In this document: piece after piece, positions 13,852 through 22,474 of the stretch | How the letters are laid out: every line of letters starts with the position of its first letter | Position numbering within the stretch: position 1 is the stretch's first letter | Source: Prevotella sp. CAG:617 | GTDB lineage: Bacteria > Bacteroidota > Bacteroidia > Bacteroidales > Bacteroidaceae | Direction: 5' to 3' | NCBI GenBank assembly: GCA_000438115.1 | Contig: FR903624.1 | Coordinates: 15,998 to 47,401, forward strand | Length of the DNA stretch: 31,404 nt | Position numbers and translations under genes: made by a program | The notes under the pieces: model-generated | What the model was told of the DNA's origin: nothing | What the model saw: the letters and a program-made list of their open reading frames with translations, nothing else | Database searches by the model: none

Positions 13852-15972
13852 ATGGCAAAGCAAGATCTTAATCTTACGCGTAACATCGGTATTATGGCGC
13901 ACATCGATGCTGGTAAGACTACCACATCGGAACGTATCCTTTTCTATACCGGTAAAACTCACAAAATCGGTGAGGTGCACGAAGGTGCTGCCACCATGGA
14001 CTGGATGGCACAGGAGCAGGAGCGTGGTATTACTATTACGTCTGCTGCTACCACAACTTACTGGAACTGGAACGGCAAACAGTACAAGATCAACTTGATT
14101 GATACTCCGGGACACGTTGACTTTACCGCTGAGGTAGAGCGTTCACTGCGTGTGCTCGACGGTGCTGTAGCAACCTATTGCGCTGTAGGTGGCGTTGAGC
14201 CGCAGTCTGAAACCGTATGGCGTCAGGCTGACAAGTACAACGTACCTCGTATCGGTTATGTAAACAAGATGGACCGTTCGGGTGCCGACTTCTTTGAGGT
14301 TGTACGTCAGATGAAGGACGTGCTCGGTGCTACTCCCGTGCCTATCAATGTGCCTATCGGTGCTGAGGAAAACTTCAAAGGTGTAATTGACCTGATCAAG
14401 ATGAAAGCCATCCTGTGGCACGATGAGACCATGGGTGCTGAATACGAAGTAGACGACATCCCCGCAGAATTGCAGGCCGAGGCCGACGAATGGCGCGGCA
14501 AGCTGCTGGAGTCAGCTGCTGAGTGTGACGAGGCTTTGATGGATAAATATTTTGAGGATCCCGACAGCCTGACTGAGGAGGAAATCATTGCCGCCCTGCG
14601 TAAGGGTACGCTGTCAATGGCTATCACCCCGATGTGCTGCGGTTCTTCATTCAAGAATAAAGGTGTACAGACGCTGCTTGACTACGTATGTATGTTCTTG
14701 CCCTCACCTGAGGATACGCCTAACATCGTAGGTAAGAACCCTGTAACCGGCGAAGAGGAAGACCGTCGTCCGGTTGAGGACGAGCACACTGCTGCTCTGG
14801 CCTTCAAGATCGCTACCGACCCGTATGTAGGTCGTCTGACCTTCTTCCGCGTTTACTCTGGTAAGATTGAGGCCGGTTCATACGTTTACAACGTACGTTC
14901 AGGTAAGAAAGAGCGCGTAAGCCGTCTGTTCCAGATGCACTCTAATCACCAGAATCCGGTTGAGGTAATCGGTGCAGGTGATATCGGTGCCGGTGTAGGT
15001 TTCAAAGATATCCGTACGGGTGATACCTTGTGCGACGAGAATGCACCTATCGTACTGGAATCAATGGAATTCCCTGATCCTGTGATCGCCATCGCCGTTG
15101 AGCCTAAGACTCAGAAAGACCTCGACAAGCTGTCAAACGGCTTGGCCAAGTTGGCTGAAGAGGACCCGACCTTTACCGTACATACCGACGAGCAGACCGG
15201 TCAGACCGTAATCTCCGGTATGGGTGAGCTCCACTTGGACATCATCATTGACCGTCTGAAACGTGAGTTCAAGGTAGAGTGTAACCAGGGTAAGCCTCAG
15301 GTTAACTACAAAGAGGCCATCACCAAGACCGTTAACCTCCGTGAGGTTTACAAGAAACAGTCTGGTGGTCGTGGTAAGTTCGCCGACATCATCGTGAACG
15401 TAGGTCCGGTTGATGAGGACTTCAAGGAAGGTGGTCTGCAGTTTATCAACAAGGTAACCGGTGGTAACATTCCTAAGGAATTCATTCCTTCCGTACAGAA
15501 GGGTTTTGAAAGCGCCATGAAGAGCGGTGTGCTCGGTGGTTATCCTATGGACAGCCTGAAGGTTGAGTTGCTCGACGGTTCATTCCATCCGGTTGACTCT
15601 GACCAGTTGTCATTCGAAATTGCAGCCCTCAATGCTTACCGCAACGCCTGCGCTCAGGCCGGTCCCGTTTTGATGGAGCCGATCATGCGCCTGGAGGTTG
15701 TAACTCCTGAGGAGAACATGGGCGACGTTATCGGTGACTTGAACAAGCGTCGTGGTCAGGTTGAAGGTATGGAAAACAGCCGTAGCGGTGCCCGTATCGT
15801 GAAGGCTATGGTACCTCTGGCCGAGATGTTCGGTTACGTTACCGCCTTGCGTACCATCACTTCCGGTCGTGCTACTTCTTCCATGCAGTACGATCACCAC
15901 GCACCGGTATCCAGCAACATTGCCAAGGCTGTGCTGGAGGAAGTTAAGGGCCGCGTAGACCTCGTAAAATAA
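13852..15972 (+). CDS. fusA: Elongation factor G
   Basis: GTPase that drives tRNA-mRNA translocation and, with RRF, ribosome recycling. The 706 residues fit canonical EF-G. GTPase motifs: AHIDAGKTT (16-24), DTPGHVD (84-90) and NKMD (138-141). Domain II starts near residue 310 (ALAFKIATDPYVGRLTFFRVYSG), domain IV includes QSGGRGKFADI and domain V RGQVEGMENSRSGARIVKAMVPLAEMFGY. Some Bacteroidota carry a second EF-G paralogue; genomic position beside rpsG and full conservation make this the housekeeping copy. tuf does not follow, unlike in enteric bacteria. Confidence 0.98.
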   Translation: MAKQDLNLTRNIGIMAHIDAGKTTTSERILFYTGKTHKIGEVHEGAATMDWMAQEQERGITITSAATTTYWNWNGKQYKINLIDTPGHVDFTAEVERSLRVLDGAVATYCAVGGVEPQSETVWRQADKYNVPRIGYVNKMDRSGADFFEVVRQMKDVLGATPVPINVPIGAEENFKGVIDLIKMKAILWHDETMGAEYEVDDIPAELQAEADEWRGKLLESAAECDEALMDKYFEDPDSLTEEEIIAALRKGTLSMAITPMCCGSSFKNKGVQTLLDYVCMFLPSPEDTPNIVGKNPVTGEEEDRRPVEDEHTAALAFKIATDPYVGRLTFFRVYSGKIEAGSYVYNVRSGKKERVSRLFQMHSNHQNPVEVIGAGDIGAGVGFKDIRTGDTLCDENAPIVLESMEFPDPVIAIAVEPKTQKDLDKLSNGLAKLAEEDPTFTVHTDEQTGQTVISGMGELHLDIIIDRLKREFKVECNQGKPQVNYKEAITKTVNLREVYKKQSGGRGKFADIIVNVGPVDEDFKEGGLQFINKVTGGNIPKEFIPSVQKGFESAMKSGVLGGYPMDSLKVELLDGSFHPVDSDQLSFEIAALNAYRNACAQAGPVLMEPIMRLEVVTPEENMGDVIGDLNKRRGQVEGMENSRSGARIVKAMVPLAEMFGYVTALRTITSGRATSSMQYDHHAPVSSNIAKAVLEEVKGRVDLVK

Positions 15973-15999
15973 CAACTAATTCATAAACATAACAACAAG

Positions 16000-16052
16000 C
16001 CGCTGGAGGGGTTGGGCTAACGAATGACTCTTAGCCCAATTTCCGCCAACGG
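16000..16052 (+). promoter_or_regulatory. Long hairpin between fusA and rpsJ
   Basis: A perfect 9-bp core stem TTGGGCTAA/TTAGCCCAA closes a 10-base loop (16021-16030). An imperfect outer stem (CCGCTGGAGG with CCGCCAACGG, two mismatches, plus two G·T pairs) extends it to about 20 pairs. It lies 18 bases before rpsJ, where S10-type operons of other bacteria have leader-mediated feedback by L4. It has no good U-tract, so regulation or RNA processing is more likely than simple termination. Confidence 0.5.
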
Positions 16053-16070
16053 ATTTTAAAGTAAACACAA

Positions 16071-16376
16071 ATGAGTCAGAAAATCAGAATCAAATTGAAA
16101 TCGTTCGACCACACGCTCGTAGAGAAATCTGCAGAGAAGATCGTGAAGAACGTAAAGGCAACAGGTGCTATCGTCAGCGGACCTATTCCCTTGCCTACCC
16201 GCAAACGTATCATTACGGTAAACCGTAGTACGTTCGTCAACAAGAAATCACGCGAACAGTTCGAAATCTCTTCTTACAAACGCCTGATTGACATCTACAG
16301 CTCAACTGCCAAGACAGTAGACGCTTTGATGAAACTGGAATTGCCCTGTGGTGTAGAAGTTGAGATCAAAGTGTAG
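16071..16376 (+). CDS. rpsJ: 30S ribosomal protein S10
   Basis: Small-subunit head protein; the same protein (NusE) also joins the antitermination complex with NusB. 101 residues: IRIKLKSFDHTLVEKSAEKIV at the start, GAIVSGPIPLPTRKRIITVNRS and the flexible loop KKSREQFEISSYKRLIDI are typical. First gene of the S10 part of the cluster, 98 bases after fusA and 57 before rplC. The preceding gap contains a long hairpin. Confidence 0.98.
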   Translation: MSQKIRIKLKSFDHTLVEKSAEKIVKNVKATGAIVSGPIPLPTRKRIITVNRSTFVNKKSREQFEISSYKRLIDIYSSTAKTVDALMKLELPCGVEVEIKV

Positions 16377-16433
16377 TAGCCCGCGAGATTTATAAAGAAA
16401 ACCAATCAAATTAATATTAAATTTTATACTGAA

Positions 16434-17051
16434 ATGCCAGGATTATTAGGAAAGAAAATCGGAATGACATCCGTGTTCAGTGCTGATGGTAAAAACATAC
16501 CATGCACTGTTATCGAAGCAGGTCCTTGTGTGGTAACTCAGATCAAAACTGTAGAGAAGGACGGCTATGCAGCTGTTCAGCTCGGTTTCCAGGAAGCTAA
16601 GGAAAAGAATACTACCAAAGCTTTGATGGGACACTTCAAGAAAGCAGGAGTTGCTCCACAGCGCCACTTGGCCGAGTTCGCAAACTTCGACTCAGAATTG
16701 AATCTGGGCGATACAATCACCGTTGAGCTCTTCAACGATGCTGCTTACGTTGACGTTGTAGGTACATCAAAAGGTAAGGGCTTCCAGGGTGTTATGAAGC
16801 GTCACGGTTTCGGTGGTGTAGGCCAGTCAACTCACGGTCAGGACGACCGCGCTCGCAAGCCGGGTTCAATCGGTGCTTGTTCTTACCCCGCCAAGGTATT
16901 CAAAGGAATGCGCATGGGTGGTCAGATGGGTAACGAGCGTGTCACCACACAAAACTTGAAAGTGATTAAAGTAATTCCTGAACACAACCTTCTTTTGATC
17001 AAAGGTTCCGTTCCGGGTTGCAAAGGTTCAATCGTAATAATTGAGAAATAA
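16434..17051 (+). CDS. rplC: 50S ribosomal protein L3
   Basis: Early 23S rRNA-binding protein reaching the peptidyl-transferase region, 205 residues. It begins MPGLLGKKIGMTSVF and contains GTSKGKGFQGVMKRHGFGG, THGQDDRARKPGSIGA (central extension with the Gln methylated in some bacteria) and MGNERVTTQNLKVI. The stop overlaps the rplD start as TAATG, suggesting coupled translation. Confidence 0.98.
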   Translation: MPGLLGKKIGMTSVFSADGKNIPCTVIEAGPCVVTQIKTVEKDGYAAVQLGFQEAKEKNTTKALMGHFKKAGVAPQRHLAEFANFDSELNLGDTITVELFNDAAYVDVVGTSKGKGFQGVMKRHGFGGVGQSTHGQDDRARKPGSIGACSYPAKVFKGMRMGGQMGNERVTTQNLKVIKVIPEHNLLLIKGSVPGCKGSIVIIEK

Positions 17052-17680
17052 TGGAAGTTAACGTATTAAATATCAAAGGCGAAGATACCGGTAAAAAGGT
17101 AACGCTTAACGAATCAGTCTTTGGAATTGAGCCGAACGACCACGCTATTTACCTTGCAGTGAAACAGTACATGGCTGCACAGCGCCAGGGCACTGCCAAG
17201 TCAAAGGAAAGAAGTGAGATTAGCGGTTCTACTCGCAAGTTGGGACGTCAGAAAGGTGGCGGCGGCGCCCGTCGCGGTGATATCAACTCTCCGCTGTTGG
17301 TAGGTGGTGCTCGCGTATTCGGTCCGAAACCTCGCAACTACGGTTTCAAGTTGAACAAGAAAGTGAAGGATCTCGCTCGTCGTAGCGCATTGAGCTACAA
17401 GGCTCAGGAGAATGCCATCATTGTAGTAGAAGATTTCAATTTGGAAACTCCGAAAACCAAAACAATGGTTGAAATGGTAAATAATCTTAATATTTCATCC
17501 AAGAAAATGTTGCTGGTTTTGCCGGAGGTAAATAAAAATGTATTTTTGTCAGCCCGTAATATGAAGGGCGCCAAGGTGGCTACCGCCTCTCAGTTGAACA
17601 CTTACAGTGTGCTTGATGCAGGTGTTATGGTAGTGACTGAAGGTTCTCTTAAAGTTATTGACGCTGCATTTAATAAATAA
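17051..17680 (+). CDS. rplD: 50S ribosomal protein L4
   Basis: 23S rRNA-binding protein lining the exit tunnel, 209 residues. STRKLGRQKGGGGARRGD is the tunnel loop and GGARVFGPKPRNYGFKLNKK the adjacent conserved segment. In gamma-proteobacteria L4 represses its own operon; here only the hairpin before rpsJ hints at anything comparable. Starts on the last base of the rplC stop codon. Confidence 0.98.
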   Translation: MEVNVLNIKGEDTGKKVTLNESVFGIEPNDHAIYLAVKQYMAAQRQGTAKSKERSEISGSTRKLGRQKGGGGARRGDINSPLLVGGARVFGPKPRNYGFKLNKKVKDLARRSALSYKAQENAIIVVEDFNLETPKTKTMVEMVNNLNISSKKMLLVLPEVNKNVFLSARNMKGAKVATASQLNTYSVLDAGVMVVTEGSLKVIDAAFNK

Positions 17681-17695
17681 ACCGCTGATAGGAAA

Positions 17696-17986
17696 ATGGC
17701 ATATATAATTAAACCGCTGGTGACCGAAGAGATGACCAGCCTCAGTGAGAAGCAGAATAAGTTCGGCTTCATAGTACGTCCTGACGCTAATAAACTTCAG
17801 ATCAAAGCTGAGGTTGAGGCTATGTATAACGTCACTGTGACAGCAGTCAATACAATGAATTATGCCGGCAAGAACAAATCCCGTTACACAAAGGCGGGAC
17901 TTGTTCGTGGCCGTTCAAATGCCTTTAAGAAGGCCGTAGTAACCCTGAAAGAGGGTGATACCATTGATTTTTATAGCAATATCTAA
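17696..17986 (+). CDS. rplW: 50S ribosomal protein L23
   Basis: Sits at the tunnel exit and docks trigger factor and the signal recognition particle. 96 residues starting MAYIIKPLVTEEMTSLSEK; FIVRPDANKLQIKAEVEAMYNVTV is the conserved core and the flexible arm NKSRYTKAGLVRGRSNAFKKA is present. 15 bases after rplD, 8 before rplB. Confidence 0.97.
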   Translation: MAYIIKPLVTEEMTSLSEKQNKFGFIVRPDANKLQIKAEVEAMYNVTVTAVNTMNYAGKNKSRYTKAGLVRGRSNAFKKAVVTLKEGDTIDFYSNI

Positions 17987-17994
17987 ATAGTAAA

Positions 17995-18819
17995 ATGGCA
18001 GTACGTAAATTTAAGCCCACAACACCGGGGCAGAGACACAAAATTATTGGTACGTTCGAAGAAATTACTGCATCCGTACCAGAAAAATCTCTCGTAGTAG
18101 GAAAACGCTCTACCGGTGGCCGTAACAATGTCGGTAAGATGACAGTGCGCTACAGAGGCGGCGGTCACAAGCGTAAATTCCGTTTCATTGATTTCAAAAG
18201 AGAGAAAGACGGTGTACCCGCAGTTGTAAAAACAATCGAATACGATCCGAACCGTTCGGCTCGCATCGCTTTGTTGTATTACGCTGACGGTGAAAAACGT
18301 TATATTATTGCTCCTAACGGACTGAAAGTAGGTGACAAGTTGATGTCAGGCGCAGATGCTGCACCGGAAGTAGGTAATGCACTTCCTTTGCAGAATATTC
18401 CTGTGGGTACTATTATCCACAACATCGAGCTTCGTCCTGGACAGGGCGCCTTACTCGTTCGTTCTGCAGGTAACTTTGCACAGTTGACTTCACGTGAGGG
18501 AAGCTACTGCGTTATTAAATTACCTTCTGGAGAAACTCGTCAAATTCTGAGTGCTTGTAAAGCTACGGTAGGAAGCGTAGGTAACTCTGACCATGCACTG
18601 GAGAGCTCTGGTAAGGCCGGTCGTTCTCGCTGGTTGGGTCGTCGCCCGCACAACCGTGGTGTTGTAATGAACCCTGTTGATCACCCGATGGGTGGTGGTG
18701 AAGGCCGTCAGTCAGGTGGACACCCGCGTTCACGTACAGGTTTGTATGCTAAGGGCTTGAAGACCCGCTCACCGAAGAAAGCATCGAACAAGTACATTAT
18801 TGAAAGATGTAATAAGTAA
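17995..18819 (+). CDS. rplB: 50S ribosomal protein L2
   Basis: Highly conserved 23S rRNA-binding protein needed for subunit association and peptidyl transfer, 274 residues. FKPTTPGQRHK starts it; RGGGHKRKFRFIDFKR, SRWLGRRPHNRGVVMNPVDHPMGGGEG with the functionally important His, and SGGHPRSRTGLYAKGLKTR close it, all canonical. 22 bases before rpsS. Confidence 0.98.
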   Translation: MAVRKFKPTTPGQRHKIIGTFEEITASVPEKSLVVGKRSTGGRNNVGKMTVRYRGGGHKRKFRFIDFKREKDGVPAVVKTIEYDPNRSARIALLYYADGEKRYIIAPNGLKVGDKLMSGADAAPEVGNALPLQNIPVGTIIHNIELRPGQGALLVRSAGNFAQLTSREGSYCVIKLPSGETRQILSACKATVGSVGNSDHALESSGKAGRSRWLGRRPHNRGVVMNPVDHPMGGGEGRQSGGHPRSRTGLYAKGLKTRSPKKASNKYIIERCNK

Positions 18820-18841
18820 CAAGCACAAATAGAATAAGAAT

Positions 18842-19111
18842 ATGAGTCGTTCTTTAAAGAAAGGTCCGTATATCGCCGTATCTTTGGAAAAGAAGATTTT
18901 AGCGATGAACGAGAGTGGCAAGAAAAACGTGGTGAAAACCTGGGCTCGGGCATCAATGATTTCGCCTGATTTCGTGGGTCACACGGTAGCTGTTCACAAC
19001 GGAAATAAATTTATACCTGTTTACATTACTGAGAACATGGTAGGACACAAGCTCGGAGAATTTGCTCCGACTCGTAAGTTCGGTGGCCATGCCGGTAACA
19101 AGAAGAAATAA
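18842..19111 (+). CDS. rpsS: 30S ribosomal protein S19
   Basis: Small-subunit head protein that contacts S13 and the A-site finger, 89 residues. MSRSLKKGPYI, WARASMISPDFVGHTVAVHNG and KLGEFAPTRKFGGHAG are the standard signatures. 40 bases before rplV. Confidence 0.98.
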   Translation: MSRSLKKGPYIAVSLEKKILAMNESGKKNVVKTWARASMISPDFVGHTVAVHNGNKFIPVYITENMVGHKLGEFAPTRKFGGHAGNKKK

Positions 19112-19151
19112 GCAGGGCTGATCAATCCAGAAAATAAAACAAAACAAATAA

Positions 19152-19550
19152 ATGGGAGCAAGAAAAAGAATCGCGGCTAACAATCGTAAAGAAGCCCGCA
19201 AGACCCAGTATTTTGCAAAGCTCGTAGGCGAGCCCTCTTCTCCTCGCAAGATGCGTTATGTCGTTGACATGATTCGCGGTATGGAGGTGAACCGTGCGCT
19301 CGGTACGCTGAAATTCTCTAAGAAGGCTGCTTCGGTAGCAGTAGAGAAGCTGTTGCGTTCGGCAATTGCCAACTGGGAACAGAAAAATGACCGTAAGGCC
19401 GAAGAAGGAGAACTGTATGTAACCACCGTGTTTGTGGATGGTGGTGCCACGCTGAAACGTATGCGTCCGGCCCCCCAGGGAAGAGGTTACAGAATACGTA
19501 AACGTTCAAACCACGTAACTTTGTTCGTGGGAACCAAAACTAACGATTAA
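19152..19550 (+). CDS. rplV: 50S ribosomal protein L22
   Basis: Large-subunit protein whose hairpin lines the exit tunnel at the macrolide constriction; 132 residues, with a short N-terminal extension (MGARKRIAANNRKEARKTQ) relative to the ~110-residue enteric form. SPRKMRYVVDMIRGMEVNRAL and the tunnel hairpin GGATLKRMRPAPQGRGYRIRKR are intact, with no deletion of the kind linked to macrolide resistance. Confidence 0.97.
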   Translation: MGARKRIAANNRKEARKTQYFAKLVGEPSSPRKMRYVVDMIRGMEVNRALGTLKFSKKAASVAVEKLLRSAIANWEQKNDRKAEEGELYVTTVFVDGGATLKRMRPAPQGRGYRIRKRSNHVTLFVGTKTND

Positions 19551-19563
19551 AAGGAAATAAGCA

Positions 19564-20292
19564 ATGGGACAAAAAATAAACCCGATTAGCAACCGTCTTG
19601 GTATTATTCGCGGATGGGATTCAAACTGGTATGGTGGCTCCAACTTTGGAGACAACATTCTTGAAGATAGCAAAATTCGCAAGTATCTTGACGCTCGTTT
19701 GGCAAAAGACACCGTTTCCCGTATCGTCATTGAACGTACTCCGAAGTTGATTACAATTACCGTGTGTACATCACGTCCGGGTAAGATTATCGGCAAAGGC
19801 GGTCAGGAAGTTGATAAACTGAAAGAAGAATTGAAGAAAATTACTTCAAAGGATGTACAGATCAACATCTTCGAAGTAAAAAAACCTGATATCGACGCAA
19901 ATATCGTTGGCAAGACTATCGCTCGCCAGGTAGAAGGAAAAATCGCATACCGTCGCGCTATCAAAATGGCCATTGCTAACGCTATGCGTATGGGTGCCGA
20001 AGGTATCAAAGTTCAAATATCAGGACGTCTGAATGGTGCGGAAATGGCACGTAAGGAAATGTTTAAGGAAGGTCGTACACCGTTGCATACTTTCCGCGCA
20101 GACATTGACTACTGCCAGACAGAAGCTCTTACGAAAGTAGGTCTCCTCGGAATCAAGGTATGGATTTGCCGCGGAGAGGTTTACGGCAAGCGTGATTTGG
20201 CGCCTAACTTTACCCCCGAAAAAGAAAACGGCCGTGGTATGGGTGGCAACAGAGATCGTAAGTTCCGTAACAAAAGAAACAACAATCGTTAA
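19564..20292 (+). CDS. rpsC: 30S ribosomal protein S3
   Basis: Part of the mRNA entry channel and ribosomal helicase activity, 242 residues. MGQKINPISNRLGIIRGWDSN at the start, the KH domain with GKIIGKGGQEVDKLKEEL, and ARKEMFKEGRTPLHTFRADIDY with VWICRGEVYGKRDLAPN are canonical. It ends in a basic, Asn/Arg-rich tail (RKFRNKRNNNR). Confidence 0.98.
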   Translation: MGQKINPISNRLGIIRGWDSNWYGGSNFGDNILEDSKIRKYLDARLAKDTVSRIVIERTPKLITITVCTSRPGKIIGKGGQEVDKLKEELKKITSKDVQINIFEVKKPDIDANIVGKTIARQVEGKIAYRRAIKMAIANAMRMGAEGIKVQISGRLNGAEMARKEMFKEGRTPLHTFRADIDYCQTEALTKVGLLGIKVWICRGEVYGKRDLAPNFTPEKENGRGMGGNRDRKFRNKRNNNR

Positions 20293-20314
20293 TAGGACAA
20301 ATCGTTAGAATCTT

Positions 20315-20740
20315 ATGTTACAACCTAAAAGAACAAAATACAGACGCCCGCAAAAAGGCCGTTGCAAGGGTAACGCACAGCGCGGTAACCAGCTTGCTTT
20401 CGGTAGCTTTGGTATTAAAAGCCTTGATACGCATTGGTTGACCGGACGTCAGATCGAAGCAGCTCGTGTGGCTGTAAACCGCTATATGCAGCGTGAAGGA
20501 CAAGTTTGGATCCGTATCTTCCCGGATAAACCTATCACCAAGAAACCTGCTGATGTACGTATGGGTAAAGGTAAGGGAGATCCCGTAGGATATGTATTCC
20601 CGATTACTCCGGGCCGCATCATTTTCGAGGTTGAAGGCGTACCTTATGAAGTAGCTAAAGAAGCTCTCCGCTTGGCCGCTCAGAAACTTCCTGTTACGAC
20701 CAAATTTATTGTAAGACACGATTACGACAAAAACGCTTAA
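20315..20740 (+). CDS. rplP: 50S ribosomal protein L16
   Basis: Large-subunit protein near the A site that helps position tRNA, 141 residues. MLQPKRTKYRRPQKGRCKGNA, FGSFGIKSL, RVAVNRYMQREGQVWIRIFPDKPITKKP and MGKGKGDPVGYV are standard. Three bases separate it from rpmC. Confidence 0.98.
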   Translation: MLQPKRTKYRRPQKGRCKGNAQRGNQLAFGSFGIKSLDTHWLTGRQIEAARVAVNRYMQREGQVWIRIFPDKPITKKPADVRMGKGKGDPVGYVFPITPGRIIFEVEGVPYEVAKEALRLAAQKLPVTTKFIVRHDYDKNA

Positions 20741-20743
20741 TTT

Positions 20744-20938
20744 ATGAAACCAGCAGAAATTAGAGAACTCACCCCGAACGAGTTGGCAGAGCGCATCGAC
20801 GCTGAGGTAGCCAAATACAATCAGATGCTGATGAATCACAGCATCTCTCCTCTGGGAAACCCTGCTCAGATTAAAGCAGCACGTCGTAATATCGCAAGAA
20901 TGAAAACCATTCTGCGTGAAAAAGAACTTCAAAAATAA
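20744..20938 (+). CDS. rpmC: 50S ribosomal protein L29
   Basis: Small helical protein at the tunnel exit next to L23, 64 residues. MKPAEIRELTPNELAERIDAEVAKYNQM and the C-terminal LGNPAQIKAARRNIARMKTIL match L29. Tightly packed between rplP and rpsQ. Confidence 0.96.
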   Translation: MKPAEIRELTPNELAERIDAEVAKYNQMLMNHSISPLGNPAQIKAARRNIARMKTILREKELQK

Positions 20939-20949
20939 TAATGGTCCAG

Positions 20950-21207
20950 ATGGAAGCTAGAAATTTAAGAAAAACGAGACAGGGTGTTGTCATTAGCAAC
21001 AAAATGGATAAAACCATTGTTGTAGCAGCTAAGTTCAAAGAGAAACACCCGATTTATGGTAAATTCGTCTCCAAGACAAAGAAATACCATGCCCATGATG
21101 AGAAAAATGAGTGCAATCTCGGTGATACCGTGTTGATCATGGAAACTCGTCCCTTGAGCAAAACAAAGCGTTGGAGAGTTGTAGAAATTGTAGAAAAAGC
21201 TAAGTAA
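20950..21207 (+). CDS. rpsQ: 30S ribosomal protein S17
   Basis: Primary 16S rRNA-binding protein of the body of the small subunit, 85 residues from the ATG at 20950 (MEARNLRKTRQGVVISNKMDKT). An in-frame ATG at 20941 would add only Met-Val-Gln; the shorter form matches the family start as I know it. FVSKTKKYHAHDEKNECNLGDTV and RPLSKTKRWRVVEI are conserved. Confidence 0.95.
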   Translation: MEARNLRKTRQGVVISNKMDKTIVVAAKFKEKHPIYGKFVSKTKKYHAHDEKNECNLGDTVLIMETRPLSKTKRWRVVEIVEKAK

Positions 21208-21209
21208 TT

Positions 21210-21575
21210 ATGATACAAGCAGAAACCAGATTGACCGTCGCTGATAACAGCGGAGCACGTGAGGCTTTATGTATTCGCGTACTCGGTGGCACAAAGCGCC
21301 GCTACGCTTCGGTTGGCGATGTAATTGTCGTTTCAGTTAAAAACGTCATTCCGTCGAGTGATATTAAAAAAGGTGCCGTATCTAAGGCTTTGGTCGTACG
21401 TACGAAAAAGGAAATCCGTCGTGCTGACGGATCATACATCCGTTTTGATGACAATGCTTGCGTGTTGTTGAACAATGCAGGTGAGTTGAGAGGTAGTCGT
21501 ATCTTCGGCCCGGTAGCTCGTGAGTTGCGTGCAGTGAACATGAAAGTTGTATCTTTGGCACCTGAAGTACTTTAA
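21210..21575 (+). CDS. rplN: 50S ribosomal protein L14
   Basis: 23S rRNA-binding protein at the subunit interface, also the docking site of the silencing factor RsfS. 121 residues: MIQAETRLTVADNSGAREALCIRVLGGTKRRYA, VVRTKKEIRRADGSYIRFDDNACVLLNN and GSRIFGPVARELR are all conserved. Two bases after rpsQ. Confidence 0.98.
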   Translation: MIQAETRLTVADNSGAREALCIRVLGGTKRRYASVGDVIVVSVKNVIPSSDIKKGAVSKALVVRTKKEIRRADGSYIRFDDNACVLLNNAGELRGSRIFGPVARELRAVNMKVVSLAPEVL

Positions 21576-21592
21576 TCAGAAAATTAGAAGTA

Positions 21593-21919
21593 ATGAGTAA
21601 ATTACATATCAGAAAAGGCGACACTGTTTATGTGAACGCTGGCGAGGACAAAGGTAAGACCGGCAAGGTTCTTCAGGTCTTCGTTGACAAGCAACGCGCT
21701 ACTGTTGAAGGATGCAATATCGTATCAAAGAGCACCAAACCGAGTGCCAAGAATCCTCAAGGTGGTATTGTAAAGGTTGAAGCACCTATTCATATTTCAA
21801 ATTTGAACGTGGTAGACCCCAAAACTGGCAAACCGACTCGTATCGGACGTAAGTTGAACGAAGCAGGCAAATCAGTTCGCTATGCTAAAAAATCAGGAGA
21901 AGTAATCAGTCATGAGTAA
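21593..21919 (+). CDS. rplX: 50S ribosomal protein L24
   Basis: Assembly-initiator protein binding the 5' end of 23S rRNA, 108 residues. LHIRKGDTVYVNAGEDKGKTGKVLQVF is the KOW motif; STKPSAKNPQGGIVKVEAPIHISN follows. The 3' end overlaps rplE by 8 bases, so translation is probably coupled. Confidence 0.97.
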   Translation: MSKLHIRKGDTVYVNAGEDKGKTGKVLQVFVDKQRATVEGCNIVSKSTKPSAKNPQGGIVKVEAPIHISNLNVVDPKTGKPTRIGRKLNEAGKSVRYAKKSGEVISHE

Positions 21920-22466
21920 TACAGCTAGCTTAAAGAAAGAATATGCTGAGCGCATTGCGCCGGCTTTGAAAGAGAAGTTCAACTACTCTTCCACCATGCA
22001 GATTCCTGTGTTGAAGAAGATCGTGATCAACCAGGGTCTTGGTGCTGCTACGGCTGATAAGAAAATCATCGATGTAGCCATCAATGAAATTACTGCAATT
22101 GCTGGACAGAAGGCAGTAGCCACTGTTTCAAAGAAAGACGTTGCTAACTTCAAGCTTCGTAAGAAAATGCCTATCGGCGTAATGGTAACTTTGCGTCGTG
22201 AGCGTATGTACGAATTTTTGGAGCGCCTCGTGCGCGTGGCTCTGCCGCGTATTCGTGACTTCAAAGGAATCGAAAGCAAACTGGATGGCCGTGGAAATTA
22301 CACCCTCGGAATTCAGGAGCAGATCATCTTCCCTGAAATCAACATCGATGAAATCGATCGTCTGCAGGGTATGAACATTACTTTCGTAACCACAGCGAAG
22401 ACCGATGAAGAAGGATATGCCTTGTTGAAGGAATTCGGTCTTCCTTTCAAAAACGGTAAAAACTAA
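21912..22466 (+). CDS. rplE: 50S ribosomal protein L5
   Basis: 5S rRNA-binding protein of the central protuberance, 184 residues. It starts MSNTASLKKEYAERIAPALK and contains PVLKKIVINQGLGAATADKK, GVMVTLRRERMYEFLERLVRVALPRIRDFKG and GNYTLGIQEQIIFPEI, the family pattern. Starts inside rplX. Confidence 0.98.
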   Translation: MSNTASLKKEYAERIAPALKEKFNYSSTMQIPVLKKIVINQGLGAATADKKIIDVAINEITAIAGQKAVATVSKKDVANFKLRKKMPIGVMVTLRRERMYEFLERLVRVALPRIRDFKGIESKLDGRGNYTLGIQEQIIFPEINIDEIDRLQGMNITFVTTAKTDEEGYALLKEFGLPFKNGKN

Positions 22467-22474
22467 TATACGAT

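Noticed and set aside
15973..16070. Missing tuf gene between fusA and rpsJ as a possible deletion
   Set aside because: Absence of tuf at this place is ordinary for Bacteroidota as far as I know, so it is not a lesion.
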